Source: Planctomycetota bacterium (GTDB lineage Bacteria; Planctomycetota; UBA1135; GCA-002686595). Taken from it: a stretch of DNA of 64,000 bases. Under the pieces are notes generated by a model. That model saw nothing but the letters and a program-made list of their open reading frames with translations. It ran no database searches and was not told where the DNA came from. The stretch is from NCBI GenBank assembly GCA_014238415.1, contig JABABA010000001.1, positions 186,001 through 250,000 on the forward strand, in the 5' to 3' direction. This document shows positions 46,194-55,700 of the stretch, piece after piece. The position numbers and the translations under genes are program-made. Within the stretch, counting starts at the first letter, position 1, and each line of letters begins with the position of its first letter.

Positions 46194-46225
46194 CAAAGGG
46201 GATGGTTCCACCATCAAAGGGGATG
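46194..46225 (-). promoter_or_regulatory. Direct repeat upstream of FkbM, possible operator
   Basis: The 11-mer CAAAGGGGATG occurs at 46194-46204 and 46215-46225, 21 bp apart (two helical turns). On the minus strand, CATCCCCTTTG is repeated upstream of an AT-rich ATAAATAG at about 46181-46188, 8 bp before the FkbM ATG. It could be a regulator site on one DNA face. The rest of 46226-46457 shows nothing I recognise. Confidence 0.35.
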
Positions 46226-46457
46226 CAAAGTTACTTTGGTGCCCCTTGCATGGCCTGCTCCAGGAGTGCCCGGCTGGAGAGGGTGGCAGTCCAGGAGGGC
46301 AGGACCGCCTGTAGAGCTACCAGCAAGGTTCTAGCTTCAGCTCCCAAATCTCTGTCGAGCCCGCAGACAAAAGGTCCCATCGCACCAGGCAGGTCCGGGA
46401 TTGAGCTGCGACCAACTTCAAAAGAGTATGTTGGGGATTGGGCTGAAGAGCTCGCGC

Positions 46458-48134
46458 TCAGGGCGCCTCATCTTTGACCAGACTCTTGAGCTGGGCAGCA
46501 AACTGGGGCGCCATGGATTCAAGTTCCTTGAGCAAGGCCGTGTAGTCGGCCTCTCGCCCCAGACGGTGCAGGATCACCCCCTGCCCCACCCACGCAGCGT
46601 AGTCCTCGGTGCTGAGCCCGATCAGCTCCTTCCAGAGGTCCAGGGCCTGCTCATCGTGCCCCATCAAGGTTTCCATGCTTGCTAACGATCGCAACCATTG
46701 GGCACGCCGCTCACTTGAATCGGCCGCCCCTTCCAGCCCAAGAGCCTGCCTCATTGATGCCACTGCCTGTTCCCGTTGACCCTGCTGCCAACGGGCCATG
46801 GCAATCTCGACCAGATAGCCGGGCATATCAAAATCACGAACCCGGATCGCCAAGGTCTCGAGTTCCTGCGCGGCGTCATGCAATCCCCGACGCTTGAGCA
46901 CCCGAGCAAACCCGACCCCCAACTCTTCGGACGGGGACATGATCCAGCGACCTGGACGCAGCCCAGCGAAGTTCTGTCGGCGTGCTGGCTCCCAGGGGGC
47001 AGCCAGGCCCAGATCCACCTGGATCTGCCCTTCATCCACCCGCCCCTGATAGAGAGCGACCAATCGCCCACTCCCATCAAAAAGATAGGTGCTGGGTGAA
47101 ACCATGGGCAGATCGCTATCGCTCAGGTAGCCGCCCAAGGCGTCCAGAATGCGCAGGGACTGTTCAGGGATACGTCCCCTGGCTCCAGGCCAATCGGACT
47201 TGTCCAACAGCCCCCTGACCCTCAATTGTTCCGAAGCCGGATCACTGGACAGAGCGATCACGGCCACCCCATTGCTGGACCACTCACGGGCCCTCTGGGA
47301 CAGGCCCGGCAAGGCGGCTACGCAAACCGCGCAGTCCACGCTGAATACATGCAGCAGGGTGGGTTGATCGGAAGGAACCGCCACTTCCCTTCGTGTACCA
47401 AGGATGCGCCGTCGGAGACCATCCTGATCACGAATCAACAGACTGGGCACAGGTAGAGGAGCAGCACCCACAAGGCGACCACGCCGAGCGGGTTGGTGAG
47501 CAGGCACAACAGGGCCAGGCGCCCATTGGGAGGATAGGCCAGGAGGGACAAAGCGCTGGGCCTCGCCCGTGCCCTGACGCAGGGTGTATCGGCGACCTGA
47601 CCGTAAACCAGAGAAATCCTCGTGCCTGCCATCGGGCCAGGACACCCTGGCTATGACCGACTGTCCCAAAGCACTGGCAATCAGGGTCCAGGGCCCCGAC
47701 TGACACAAGAACCCCTCGCCGGCTCGGCGCACGAAATGCTGCTCCGGCGCACCCTCGCAGATCAAGGTGACCCGAACTCCGATTGCATCCACCATCGAGC
47801 CCTGCCCCACCAAGCGCAAACCCACGAACCCCCGGTGCGGCTCACCCCGGTTCAAGAGGCAACGCAAGCGTGGAGCGCCCCGACCAACCCGCAACACATC
47901 CAGGTCACCATCAAGATCCAAGTCCAAGACCACCGCGGTCCGGCCGTCATCAACCACGTCCAACCCGCTGATTGCAGACACGTCAACAAACGAACCGTCC
48001 CCCAAGCCGGCGAAGGCCGTATCCCGTTCGTGACCGCTCCACGATAACCCCCTCCGTAGGTGGCGGGAGAGAGCTTGCCAGCCGAGCAGGTAGGCATCCT
48101 GCTCTTGCTCAAGCGAATCAGGGGAGTGCGACAC
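46458..48134 (-). CDS. Downstream half of a TGA-interrupted CRTAC1 protein: VCBS-ASPIC/UnbV, thioredoxin-like and TPR domains
   Basis: This ORF is in the same frame as the one at 48156-49883 and is separated from it only by one TGA. The GTG at 48134 in the track is not a convincing start, because the residues between the TGA and it (SYFWRQV) continue a segment that I believe is common in CRTAC1 proteins (FFWRQVV). Domains: a VCBS-like end (VVLDLDLDGDLDVLRVG), an ASPIC/UnbV domain (GFVGLRLVGQGSMVDAIGVRVTL ... VSWPDGRHEDFSGLRSGRRYTL), a thioredoxin/peroxiredoxin-like domain (LLHVFSVDCAVCVAALPGLSQRA, CxxC at about 273-276) and C-terminal TPRs. The full protein would have 1141 aa. It is either a selenoprotein C-half, a readthrough product, or a pseudogene piece. 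Confidence 0.75.
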   Translation of the reverse strand: MSHSPDSLEQEQDAYLLGWQALSRHLRRGLSWSGHERDTAFAGLGDGSFVDVSAISGLDVVDDGRTAVVLDLDLDGDLDVLRVGRGAPRLRCLLNRGEPHRGFVGLRLVGQGSMVDAIGVRVTLICEGAPEQHFVRRAGEGFLCQSGPWTLIASALGQSVIARVSWPDGRHEDFSGLRSGRRYTLRQGTGEAQRFVPPGLSSQWAPGPVVPAHQPARRGRLVGAAPLPVPSLLIRDQDGLRRRILGTRREVAVPSDQPTLLHVFSVDCAVCVAALPGLSQRAREWSSNGVAVIALSSDPASEQLRVRGLLDKSDWPGARGRIPEQSLRILDALGGYLSDSDLPMVSPSTYLFDGSGRLVALYQGRVDEGQIQVDLGLAAPWEPARRQNFAGLRPGRWIMSPSEELGVGFARVLKRRGLHDAAQELETLAIRVRDFDMPGYLVEIAMARWQQGQREQAVASMRQALGLEGAADSSERRAQWLRSLASMETLMGHDEQALDLWKELIGLSTEDYAAWVGQGVILHRLGREADYTALLKELESMAPQFAAQLKSLVKDEAP

Positions 48135-48158
48135 GACCTGCCGCCAAAAGTAACTTCA
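48128..48158 (-). promoter_or_regulatory. In-frame TGA followed by a SECIS-like hairpin
   Basis: The TGA (48158-48156) interrupts an otherwise continuous reading frame. The RNA after it folds as GCGGCA-GGUCG-UGUCGC (48144-48128; six pairs including one G-U) with GGU in the loop. From TGA to the first loop G is 17 nt. In E. coli fdhF the corresponding sequence GUUGCAGGUCUGCACC places the same loop GGUC at 18 nt. Stem size, loop and distance fit the bacterial SECIS model. That makes selenocysteine insertion plausible but unproven. Confidence 0.5.
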
Positions 48159-49883
48159 GAGATCATCCGGGCGCTGCCCGGTGACAAAGCCAGCCGGCAC
48201 ATAGAGATCGCGTCGTCCGTCCAGGTCGAAATCGCAGAAAATTCCGCCCCAAGCCCAACGCCCCATCTGAGCCCCGCCAGCTCCTGAGACTTCGATCAAA
48301 GGTCCACCACCCTGACCCAGGAACAAACTGTTTCCCTGGGCATGGCGCAGAAAGACCTGGCGCTCAGCAGCATCCGCTCCCTGCCTGAATTTCTCCTGAG
48401 AGGCGATGCGTCTGCCAGCTGCAGAGAACATGTTCGAAACAAAGAGATCCTCATGTCCATCACCATTCACATCGCCCAGGCTGCAACCCATGCCCGCGGC
48501 CACATCCTCAACACCCTGTGCTCTGGCCACATCCACAAAGCGCCCACCATCATTGCGCCACAGCTGATTAGCGCCGAAGTCATTGACCGCCAGGATGTCC
48601 TGGTCACCGTCCTCGTCAAAGTCCCAGAAACTCGCTGAAAAGGTGAAGCGCTGATTGTCAGCCGCCAAACCCACGGATTGGGTCACATCCTCGAATTCAA
48701 AGTCTCCCTGGTTCGAGAACAGGAAGTTGGCCGCGCCGTTCTTGGCGTCATGGTATGGAAGGGGCACCTGCTGCCCCTGGTAGGGCGATAGATAACCACA
48801 GGCAAAGATGTCCAGATCCTGATCTCCATCGAAATCAGCGGCGGCGAGGGATGTCAAGTAACCCGCACTCGCCCGGGACTTCAACACAAAAGTGCCGCCC
48901 GGCTGGCGCCAGAAGAAATGCAACTCTGCTCCGGCCGCCAGAACCAGATCCTGCCAGCCATCCCCGTCAAAATCGAGCAGCAAGGCACTGCGCGAGGGAT
49001 CACAGAAATCGACTCCAAGCTCTGCCGCACGATCCTGAAACTCGCCCTTGTGATCGCGCATCAGAAGCAGATTCGGAAGCCCACCCGGCTGACAGACATA
49101 GATGTCCTCAAGTCCATCCCGATCCAGATCGCCCAGCGCCAGGCCATGGTGCCCCAAGAGGCCGACCCCCAGCCGAGCGTCAAGGGTGGTTCTCAAGTCC
49201 GCAAGTGAATGTGTGAGCTGATCCCGGGCATTCTGATCTGCGATCCAATTCACCCCTAGATCCGCCATCAATGGAACGCCTCCGGCGCGCCGGGCAAACT
49301 GCAGCTCTTGCAGGTCGATTTCCAGGACGGAAAGATCGTCAGGCTCCCCAATCAGTGACAGGCGTATGCGGGCAATGGCCTGGAGCGTGCGGGAGCGGTT
49401 GACCCAAGCCAGGCTCAGGAGTGCCGAGACATCCTCACCAGCTAATTGGATATCGATCACCTTGGCCCCCTCGAAGACCAGATTGGGGCCCCTGTTGAGC
49501 AACCCTGTGAACCTGTCACGCGCCTGATCGAGGGCATGGACCTGCCCGGTGGCGTCAGCAGGAAGCAGCAAGCGAGCAAACTCAAAGGCCCCTGTCTTGT
49601 TCCAAGTCAAGTCGGACCCGGGCAGCCTGCAGACCAAGGGATCCCGCAGATTGGCAGGGGCCTCGGCCTGCCCCAGCATCCAGACCCCAGCAGCACGGCC
49701 CAACTTGAGCACCCTGCCCGCCAGGACTTCGCTGTTCCAACCATCCCGGCTGGGCTCAAAGCGCCCAAGTTCATCAACCAGAGCTGGATCCAGGCCTTGG
49801 TCAGAGGGCAGATCCACAGGGGTACCCTCCTGGACCCCGGGTCCAGTCAGCAAGAGCAGAGCAACAACGGGTGCCAGAGCCAT
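48156..49883 (-). CDS. Upstream half of a TGA-interrupted CRTAC1 protein: FG-GAP/VCBS repeats
   Basis: The ORF begins with a signal peptide (MALAPVVALLLLTGPGVQEG) and a helical N-terminal region of about 220 residues, then FG-GAP/VCBS calcium-binding repeats: LALGDLDRDGLEDIYVCQPGGLPNLLL, ALLLDFDGDGWQDLVLAAG, LAAADFDGDQDLDIFACGY, FWDFDEDGDQDILAVNDFG and LGDVNGDGHEDLFVSNMF. It ends FCDFDLDGRRDLYVPAGFVTGQRPDDL, then TGA. Similar proteins in planctomycetes run on into ASPIC/UnbV without a stop, which here is only one codon away in the same frame. It is therefore treated as the N-terminal half of a single gene 46458-49883. The protein is exported and binds calcium; its role is unknown (surface adhesion or glycan interaction is inferred). 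Confidence 0.8.
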   Translation of the reverse strand: MALAPVVALLLLTGPGVQEGTPVDLPSDQGLDPALVDELGRFEPSRDGWNSEVLAGRVLKLGRAAGVWMLGQAEAPANLRDPLVCRLPGSDLTWNKTGAFEFARLLLPADATGQVHALDQARDRFTGLLNRGPNLVFEGAKVIDIQLAGEDVSALLSLAWVNRSRTLQAIARIRLSLIGEPDDLSVLEIDLQELQFARRAGGVPLMADLGVNWIADQNARDQLTHSLADLRTTLDARLGVGLLGHHGLALGDLDRDGLEDIYVCQPGGLPNLLLMRDHKGEFQDRAAELGVDFCDPSRSALLLDFDGDGWQDLVLAAGAELHFFWRQPGGTFVLKSRASAGYLTSLAAADFDGDQDLDIFACGYLSPYQGQQVPLPYHDAKNGAANFLFSNQGDFEFEDVTQSVGLAADNQRFTFSASFWDFDEDGDQDILAVNDFGANQLWRNDGGRFVDVARAQGVEDVAAGMGCSLGDVNGDGHEDLFVSNMFSAAGRRIASQEKFRQGADAAERQVFLRHAQGNSLFLGQGGGPLIEVSGAGGAQMGRWAWGGIFCDFDLDGRRDLYVPAGFVTGQRPDDL

Positions 49884-49982
49884 GAAAGCATTCTAATGTC
49901 AGGCACCCCGCAGGCGGTCCAAGTGAAGGATCTCCTAGGTGGACTCCGCGCATGCGCAGAGTCCCTGAAACGGCAACGAACA

Positions 49983-50016
49983 AGGAGCCCCCCCGGAATA
50001 CGCCGGGGGGGCTCCT
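49983..50016 (-). terminator. 14-bp GC-rich terminator hairpin
   Basis: AGGAGCCCCCCCGG (49983-49996) pairs perfectly with CCGGGGGGGCTCCT (50003-50016), loop of six. On the minus strand it follows the CTD-protein stop (50057) and is trailed by TTGTTCGTT, fitting an intrinsic terminator for that gene. Confidence 0.8.
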
Positions 50017-50056
50017 CTGTGATCGCCGGAATCACCTCCGACAAACAGCTGACGGA

Positions 50057-51385
50057 TCAGCTAAAAGTCACAACAGCAGCGGTCGAGAAGTTCGACACAC
50101 CGCCCACATCGCGATACCACAGCTGGAAAACCCAGGTGGAACCGGGAACCACCTGCTGGGAGATCGGTCCAGGGATGTAGTTGGGAACGTCATAACCCAT
50201 GCCTGTAGTCGAAGTGCCAGAGAGGTTTTGCAACACGCCACTGGCATCGAATACCGACACGCTCTTGAAGTCCGGGTTGCCTTCGCCTGTTGCGGTGGCA
50301 GCGGTGTAGCGCACCTGGGGCGCGCCTACGCACAGCTGACCCTGAGACACATTGATGCCGGGATCGATCGCCGATGCGGAAGCCAGGAAGTAGCCGAACT
50401 GGGTCGGGGGACCATCGGTTACTTCGATGTGGATCGGATAGGTGTCCGCAGAATCAAAGCTACCAGTCACATCCGTCTTGGCATCAGTTCCAGTGGAGTT
50501 GTTGTTGGCCGGATCACAAGCGTAGGTCACGCTGCCTCCGCCACCGCAGGGGTTCCCGGTACCACCTGTTCCAGACACCGTCAGGTCATAGGTGTTGCAG
50601 GGGCTGCCGCTTCCGGTCCAGATCTCCGTGCGCACTGAAATCAGCATGTCACAGGTATCTGTGTTGGTATAGATGATCTGCTCATTGTTGGAGCCGGAAA
50701 GGCTTTCCGCGATCACATTCACACCGCAATCATCGTAGACAAATACATCAATGTCACCCGAGCCATGGCTGAATGTGTAATCCATCTGCAAGGTTGCTGC
50801 CGGCGCCAGCTCGAAGTAGTAGTAGTCGGGATCGTCCTTTGAAACAAAGAGGTTGGTGTAGGAAGTGTTCGCAATGGGAACGGCCGAAGCACAATCACCG
50901 TTGGGATCGAGGGGATCCGTCGGGTCAGTGACACAGAAGTCTGTAGAGATCTCAAAGGTGCCCGAACCCGAAGCGCCCGCTGCTCGGGAGCCGAGGCGGA
51001 TCAAATACTGTTGACCACTGACGGCGTTGAATACCACCTCAGTCTGGCCACCGCAGGTTGAGGCTGCGCAGGTGATCTGGGGATAGGTCGCACAGTCAAA
51101 ACCATCATAAATCACGATTCGTGTTTCGAGGGTCGTGCCGTTGCAGGTGGAGACTGAATAACCGTCGGTGGCCGTACAGGTCCAGATGAACCACATGTCC
51201 CTACGGACAGGCTGTCCATTGCAATCATGGGGGCCGTCGATGGAGAAGCCTGTGTTATCAAAATTGTGGACACCGAGTCCGGAAATCGGGGTTGCCGTTG
51301 CGCAAGTGTCGGAACCGTTCACTGCTGCCGCGGCGCCAATCAATAGGCAGGCCGGGAGCAGACGTAGGATCGTGTTAGTTAGCAT
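50057..51385 (-). CDS. Secreted beta-rich protein with pre-peptidase-like domains and C-terminal sorting-type domain
   Basis: The protein of 442 aa starts at the ATG at 51385 (MLTNTILRLLPACLLIGAAAAVNG, signal peptide); the track start at 51520 lacks one. The N-terminal region (DTCATATPISGLGVHNFDNTGFSID...RRDMWFIWTCTATDGYSVSTCNGTTLETRIVIYDG) and the second unit (DPDYYYFELAPAATLQMDYTFSHGSGDIDVFVYDDCG) resemble bacterial pre-peptidase C-terminal (PPC) domains. The C-terminal region (YFLASASAIDPGINVSQGQLCVGAPQVRY ... GSTWVFQLWYRDVGGVSNFSTAAVVTF) is a divergent member of the domain shared with 4273, 7018 and 27542. No protease core is present. It ends 41 bp before the terminator-like hairpin. Confidence 0.72.
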   Translation of the reverse strand: MLTNTILRLLPACLLIGAAAAVNGSDTCATATPISGLGVHNFDNTGFSIDGPHDCNGQPVRRDMWFIWTCTATDGYSVSTCNGTTLETRIVIYDGFDCATYPQITCAASTCGGQTEVVFNAVSGQQYLIRLGSRAAGASGSGTFEISTDFCVTDPTDPLDPNGDCASAVPIANTSYTNLFVSKDDPDYYYFELAPAATLQMDYTFSHGSGDIDVFVYDDCGVNVIAESLSGSNNEQIIYTNTDTCDMLISVRTEIWTGSGSPCNTYDLTVSGTGGTGNPCGGGGSVTYACDPANNNSTGTDAKTDVTGSFDSADTYPIHIEVTDGPPTQFGYFLASASAIDPGINVSQGQLCVGAPQVRYTAATATGEGNPDFKSVSVFDASGVLQNLSGTSTTGMGYDVPNYIPGPISQQVVPGSTWVFQLWYRDVGGVSNFSTAAVVTFS

Positions 51386-51741
51386 TGAAGTTTGCCGAAT
51401 GAGGGTGGTCCCTTGAGCAGCCTCAAGGGAATATGGAGAAAGGAGAACTCGGCGCTGGAAGGCAGCGCCTCCCAAATTGTCTCCCGAATCCAGGCTTCTG
51501 GGGAGGGGTATTCTCCACATTCCGAGATAGGCTCAATTCGAGGCCCAGGACACGCTCCTAGAGGAGGCCAACGTCCCCTGTCCGGCTCCACACGGCCTTT
51601 TCAGCGATGCAGCGCTGGACCGTCACCCATTTTGGGCACCTAGATCAATTCACCCCAGGAATGGCGCGTGGGCCAACCGCAGTCACACCAGGCCTCCGTC
51701 AGAAGGCGCCAACCAAGCCGGACACACGTAAAGCAGAGAAG
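51386..51741. other. 356-bp region between CTD-protein gene and GGDEF-like gene
   Basis: Both neighbours run on the minus strand, so this is the leader of the CTD-protein gene. ORFs crossing it show no signal or family motif. I see no convincing hairpin, RNA gene or repeat. Confidence 0.4.
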
Positions 51742-52734
51742 TCAACCCGCATCACGCCTGGAGCGGCGCTGAAGGTCCCGGTTGGCCTCAAAAATAGTGC
51801 GCATCAGGTCGGCACGCAAGGCGTCCTCAGTACCCAGAGATCGTCCTCCGGCGGCTCCCTCCAGGGAATCATCGCGATCAAGGGAGGCCTGCTTGAAAGC
51901 CCTCAGTTCCCGCAGCTCCTCCTCATTGATCCCCAAACTGCGGGTCAGCTTGGCAATTCGACGCCGCAGCAGGTCCACTTCCGCCTTACCGCTCTCGGTC
52001 ACAGGGCGTCCATCCATTTGAACAACCTGTCCCTCCAGGGCACGACGAACAATTTCGTCAGCCAGCTCCCGAGCTGAATCCTCTAGCCCACCGCCAGCAG
52101 AAACCATCTCGACCAAGCGCTCTCGATAGTCAGGGAACAATTGCTCTGCAGCGGTCTCGACTGGAGCACTGACGGGCTCTGCAGTTGGAAGAGACTCGAG
52201 TTCATAGAGCTCACTTTCTACCCACCGATCCCCACCACCAGCTTCTGCGACGGCCAATCCGTCAAGAGCAACCCGTTCAAGAGTTGCAAAGTCAAGTGCG
52301 TGAGGATTACGACTGTGGCTCGCACCGATTGAGAGACTTATGCGGTGGGTTCCTGTCCCGCCCTCAAAGACGAGAGTACCTGCGCCCGCGATGACCCGTT
52401 TGCAAAGGACCACAAGAGCGTCAGGCGCCAGATGCGGCAAGATCAGGACCAAGCGCTCGTCTTCAGTAAAGCCGAGAAGATCGCCTGCACGAATCGTGCG
52501 CCGGACAAGGTCTACGACAGCGTGGAGAACTTCGTCTTTTGATTCCTGTCCGTGAATCAAGCACAGCTGATCGAGGCGATCAGGATGCAAAGCAAGACAA
52601 CTGACAGGATACCCATGGCGCTGTCCACGTTTGAACTCGACCTCCATCAACGCACGCACCTCCTGCGGCGAAAATAGATTGCCTCCACTACGGGCGAAGG
52701 AATGTGTCGAATCGGCAGTCATCTGGGGGTACAA
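51742..52734 (-). CDS. Degenerate GGDEF-domain protein
   Basis: The protein of 330 aa has a domain whose layout follows GGDEF: EFKRGQRHGYPVSCLALHPDRLDQL, then RRTIRAGDLLGFTEDERLVLILPHL and SLSIGASHSRNP...LERVALDGLAVAEAGGGDRWV. The signature site that reads GGDEF in active diguanylate cyclases is FTEDERL here, so catalysis is not expected; a regulatory or nucleotide-sensing role is possible. The C-terminal half is helical (ELADEIVRRALEGQ; LLRRRIAKLTRSLGINEEELRELRAF), with Arg-rich end. Start M1 or M5. The 3' end lies 356 bp upstream of the CTD-protein start. Confidence 0.62.
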   Translation of the reverse strand: MYPQMTADSTHSFARSGGNLFSPQEVRALMEVEFKRGQRHGYPVSCLALHPDRLDQLCLIHGQESKDEVLHAVVDLVRRTIRAGDLLGFTEDERLVLILPHLAPDALVVLCKRVIAGAGTLVFEGGTGTHRISLSIGASHSRNPHALDFATLERVALDGLAVAEAGGGDRWVESELYELESLPTAEPVSAPVETAAEQLFPDYRERLVEMVSAGGGLEDSARELADEIVRRALEGQVVQMDGRPVTESGKAEVDLLRRRIAKLTRSLGINEEELRELRAFKQASLDRDDSLEGAAGGRSLGTEDALRADLMRTIFEANRDLQRRSRRDAG

Positions 52735-52794
52735 CTGGAGGACAGTTGCACTTCCAAATCGCCCTTCCAGGTCCCTTGACTTGAGATTCCAGGC

Positions 52795-55700
52795 CTATTT
52801 TCCGTCTTCCACCGGCTTTTCCTTCAATTGTGAGAGGAACGCCAGGACATCTCGCAGCTCTGAGTCGGAAAGTTTTTCCGCAAGGTCCTCGGGCATGGAC
52901 GACAGATCCCTGCGCCTCCCATCCACCAGACCCGGCTCCCAGGTGTGACTGACGCCCTCCGCGTCCAATATGACCAGCTTTTCGGGTCCCTCCTCCAGCA
53001 CACGGCCAACCACCATGGTCCCATCCTGGTGCAAAAAGGTCCAGGCTTGAAATTCCTCAGCCAATTCACGGTTTGGCTCCAAAATTGACCACAAAAGAGC
53101 GTCCTGATCAAGCCGCGAGGCTACCCCGGTCAGGTCAGGCCCCACCTGACTGCTGCCCATCTCGCCTGCCCGATGGCAGCGTAAACAGGAGACCTCGACC
53201 TTTTCCTGGAACAACTGACGGCCGCGCCCCGCATCGCCCCCTGCACGCAGAAGCGCAGCCCGGGGACCAACAGGATCTGCAGCCGCCCGCTGTTTCCACG
53301 CCATCAGCGCCGTGGCCGAGTCCTGACCTGGATCTCCCGCCAGTGCACGCATCAGTTCAAGGGCAATCGGCGACGCCCCCTTCGTGCTGGCCTCAGCCCG
53401 CAACAGGCGCGCCAGGGCCCCGTGCCCGGCGCGATCGGGAAGCTGGGCAAGAGCCTCCACCGCCACCTGACGCTCTTGAGCCGGGCCCTTGCCCGCTAGT
53501 TGCAGAAGCGCAGCGGCCGCTCGCTGGGGCTGGGTCGTGGCCAGATGCTCAAGGACAGTGCTGACCACCTTGCCGGATGGATCGTCCAACATCTCCTCGA
53601 GCAGAGCTTGATCCGCCCACCCTCGACGCAGCAAACCTCTGAGAGCCGCCACGCGAACATCTTGATCTGCGGCCTGATGGAGGAGATCCAGAAGTTCCTG
53701 CTTTGCTCCTACTTCATCTCTTCCTTCAAGATCAAGCCAAGCCTGAATAGCGGGCTTGCCCGCCTTACGGGCGGCTCCCAGAAGCGCCGCCAGGTCCAAT
53801 CCCTTGGGAACCGGGGCCCCATCAATTGGGCGCCATGATCCAATTACGCGATCAATGGGACTTGGTGCAGACCACTCGGCCAGAATCGCGATGCCCTCGT
53901 GCACCAGCACCCGGTCCAATCCCGGACGCACAATCCAAGCAGCGATGCGCTGAGCATCCAGGGGGCGGTGCAATTCCCTGCAAGCTGCAAGGGAACGGCG
54001 CAGGAGATAGAGATCTCGATCCACAGGCCCCACAAGCAAATCAGCCAACCGTTCGGTGCAGTGGGACAGGGGCACCTCATGGATCGCCCGAGCGGCCTCC
54101 TCCACCACCGCCGGGTCTGAGTCTGCAAGAGCCTCCACAATGAACCCGTCACTCTTGCGGCGCAGAACCACCACCCCCAGGCGCCGTATATTGGGATCTT
54201 CGTGCAGCAACAGGCTGCGCTGCTGCTCGGGGGTCGCCAAAGCCCCAAGGGCACGTACGCCCGCGTGCCGCAACCATGGATCCGTGGCCCCAGCTTCGAT
54301 CAAAAAATCGATCACAGGCTCCAGGCATGCATTGCGCTGCTCAGGCTCAAGATACTCAGCCAGGCTCGCCAGCCCATGTGCTGCTGCCGCCCGTTCGCGG
54401 TACTCAACCGCAAGCAGACTCCGCCTGAGAACAGAAAATCCAAGAGGATCCTGCAACTCGCCCAAAACCTTGAGCGTCTGCACGCGCACCTCCGGATCCA
54501 TGTCTTCGGCCAAGGGCAAGAGGCTTGCCGCGAATCCGCCTGCCTCCGGCTCCATCCGCGCAATGAGGCCCACACCCCAGATCCCGTGCAGGCGTGCAAG
54601 AGGCCGATCCTGGAAGTGGTACGCTGCACTCAGCAGAGCCCCCATTCCCTTGCGCAGGGCTTCGGAACCCAGTCCCCCTCCGATAGCGCGAAAACCCAAC
54701 TCCAACTGCGCCTCCTGGCGCACGACACGACCCGGATGTCCAAGAAGTTGGGCCAGCTCTTCCCAATCCCGATCCCCCATCCCCTCCGCCAGCAGACTTT
54801 TCTGCTCCTGAACTGCGGGATCCTGGTCGAGGCCCTCAGGAGCCAATCGGAAAACACGCCCCTTGCCGGTCATGTTCCAACCATTGACCCAGTCACTCAC
54901 ATAAAGCGCACCGTCCGGGCCCACATCGCAATCTGTGGGCAGGAGATCACGCACCCAAGGGCGCGCATGCTCCAATGCAAAGCCAGCACCAACGGGGTGG
55001 TGACGCACCTCCATGATCGACGAGTGGGGCACAGAACCACGGAAATCGCACAACAGAAAGGCTCCTTGCTGCTCTTCGCTCCAACCCACGTCGGGGACCA
55101 TGCAGAGCCCAGAAGGGCCGTCCGCCACATTGGCGATGGGCGGCACCAAAAACCAGGGCTGCTTGTCATGGAGAGGTTTCCACTGACCCTCTGCATTCCA
55201 TGGGCCTCGCATGTTGGGCTGGGTCACGTACTGGTAGTGGTGCCGCCAGCCCGTGTCGCCCCCTTGAACCACATAGACCCAACGAGCTTTGTCTCCTCCA
55301 TCTGAATTGTTGTCTCCTGTAAACAGGTTGCCGTGATCGTCAAAAACCAACTCCTGAGGGTTGCGCAAACCACTTGCAAACACCTCAAGCCCAGAACCGT
55401 CCAGTTCGCAACGCAAGACGCTGCCGCGATCGGGGAGATGAAAGGTCTCTCCCTCAAAGTTGATGTGCAGGCCCCGGTCGCCGATGGAGAAATACAGTCG
55501 CCCGTCCGGCCCAATACGCAGTCCGTGCAAGTCATGTCCCAAGAGAGCGATCTTGACCCCGTATCCCGTGTGCAGGACCTCGCGGCCTTCGGCGCGACCG
55601 TCATCATCCGCATCGGTCAACTTCCACATGTCGGGAATGCATCCGTACCAGACATCCGAGCCTCGCACCAAGAGTCCCGCGGCAATGCCTGTCCCGGGAT

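Noticed and set aside
49983-50016. CRISPR or tandem-repeat interpretation of the C7/G7 palindrome
   Set aside because: A single perfect hairpin after a gene stop with a T-rich tail is explained as a terminator.
54202-55305. 367-aa plus-strand ORF within the PVC heme protein gene
   Set aside because: It is antisense to well-conserved propeller and HEAT regions, and no signal peptide or domain is visible.
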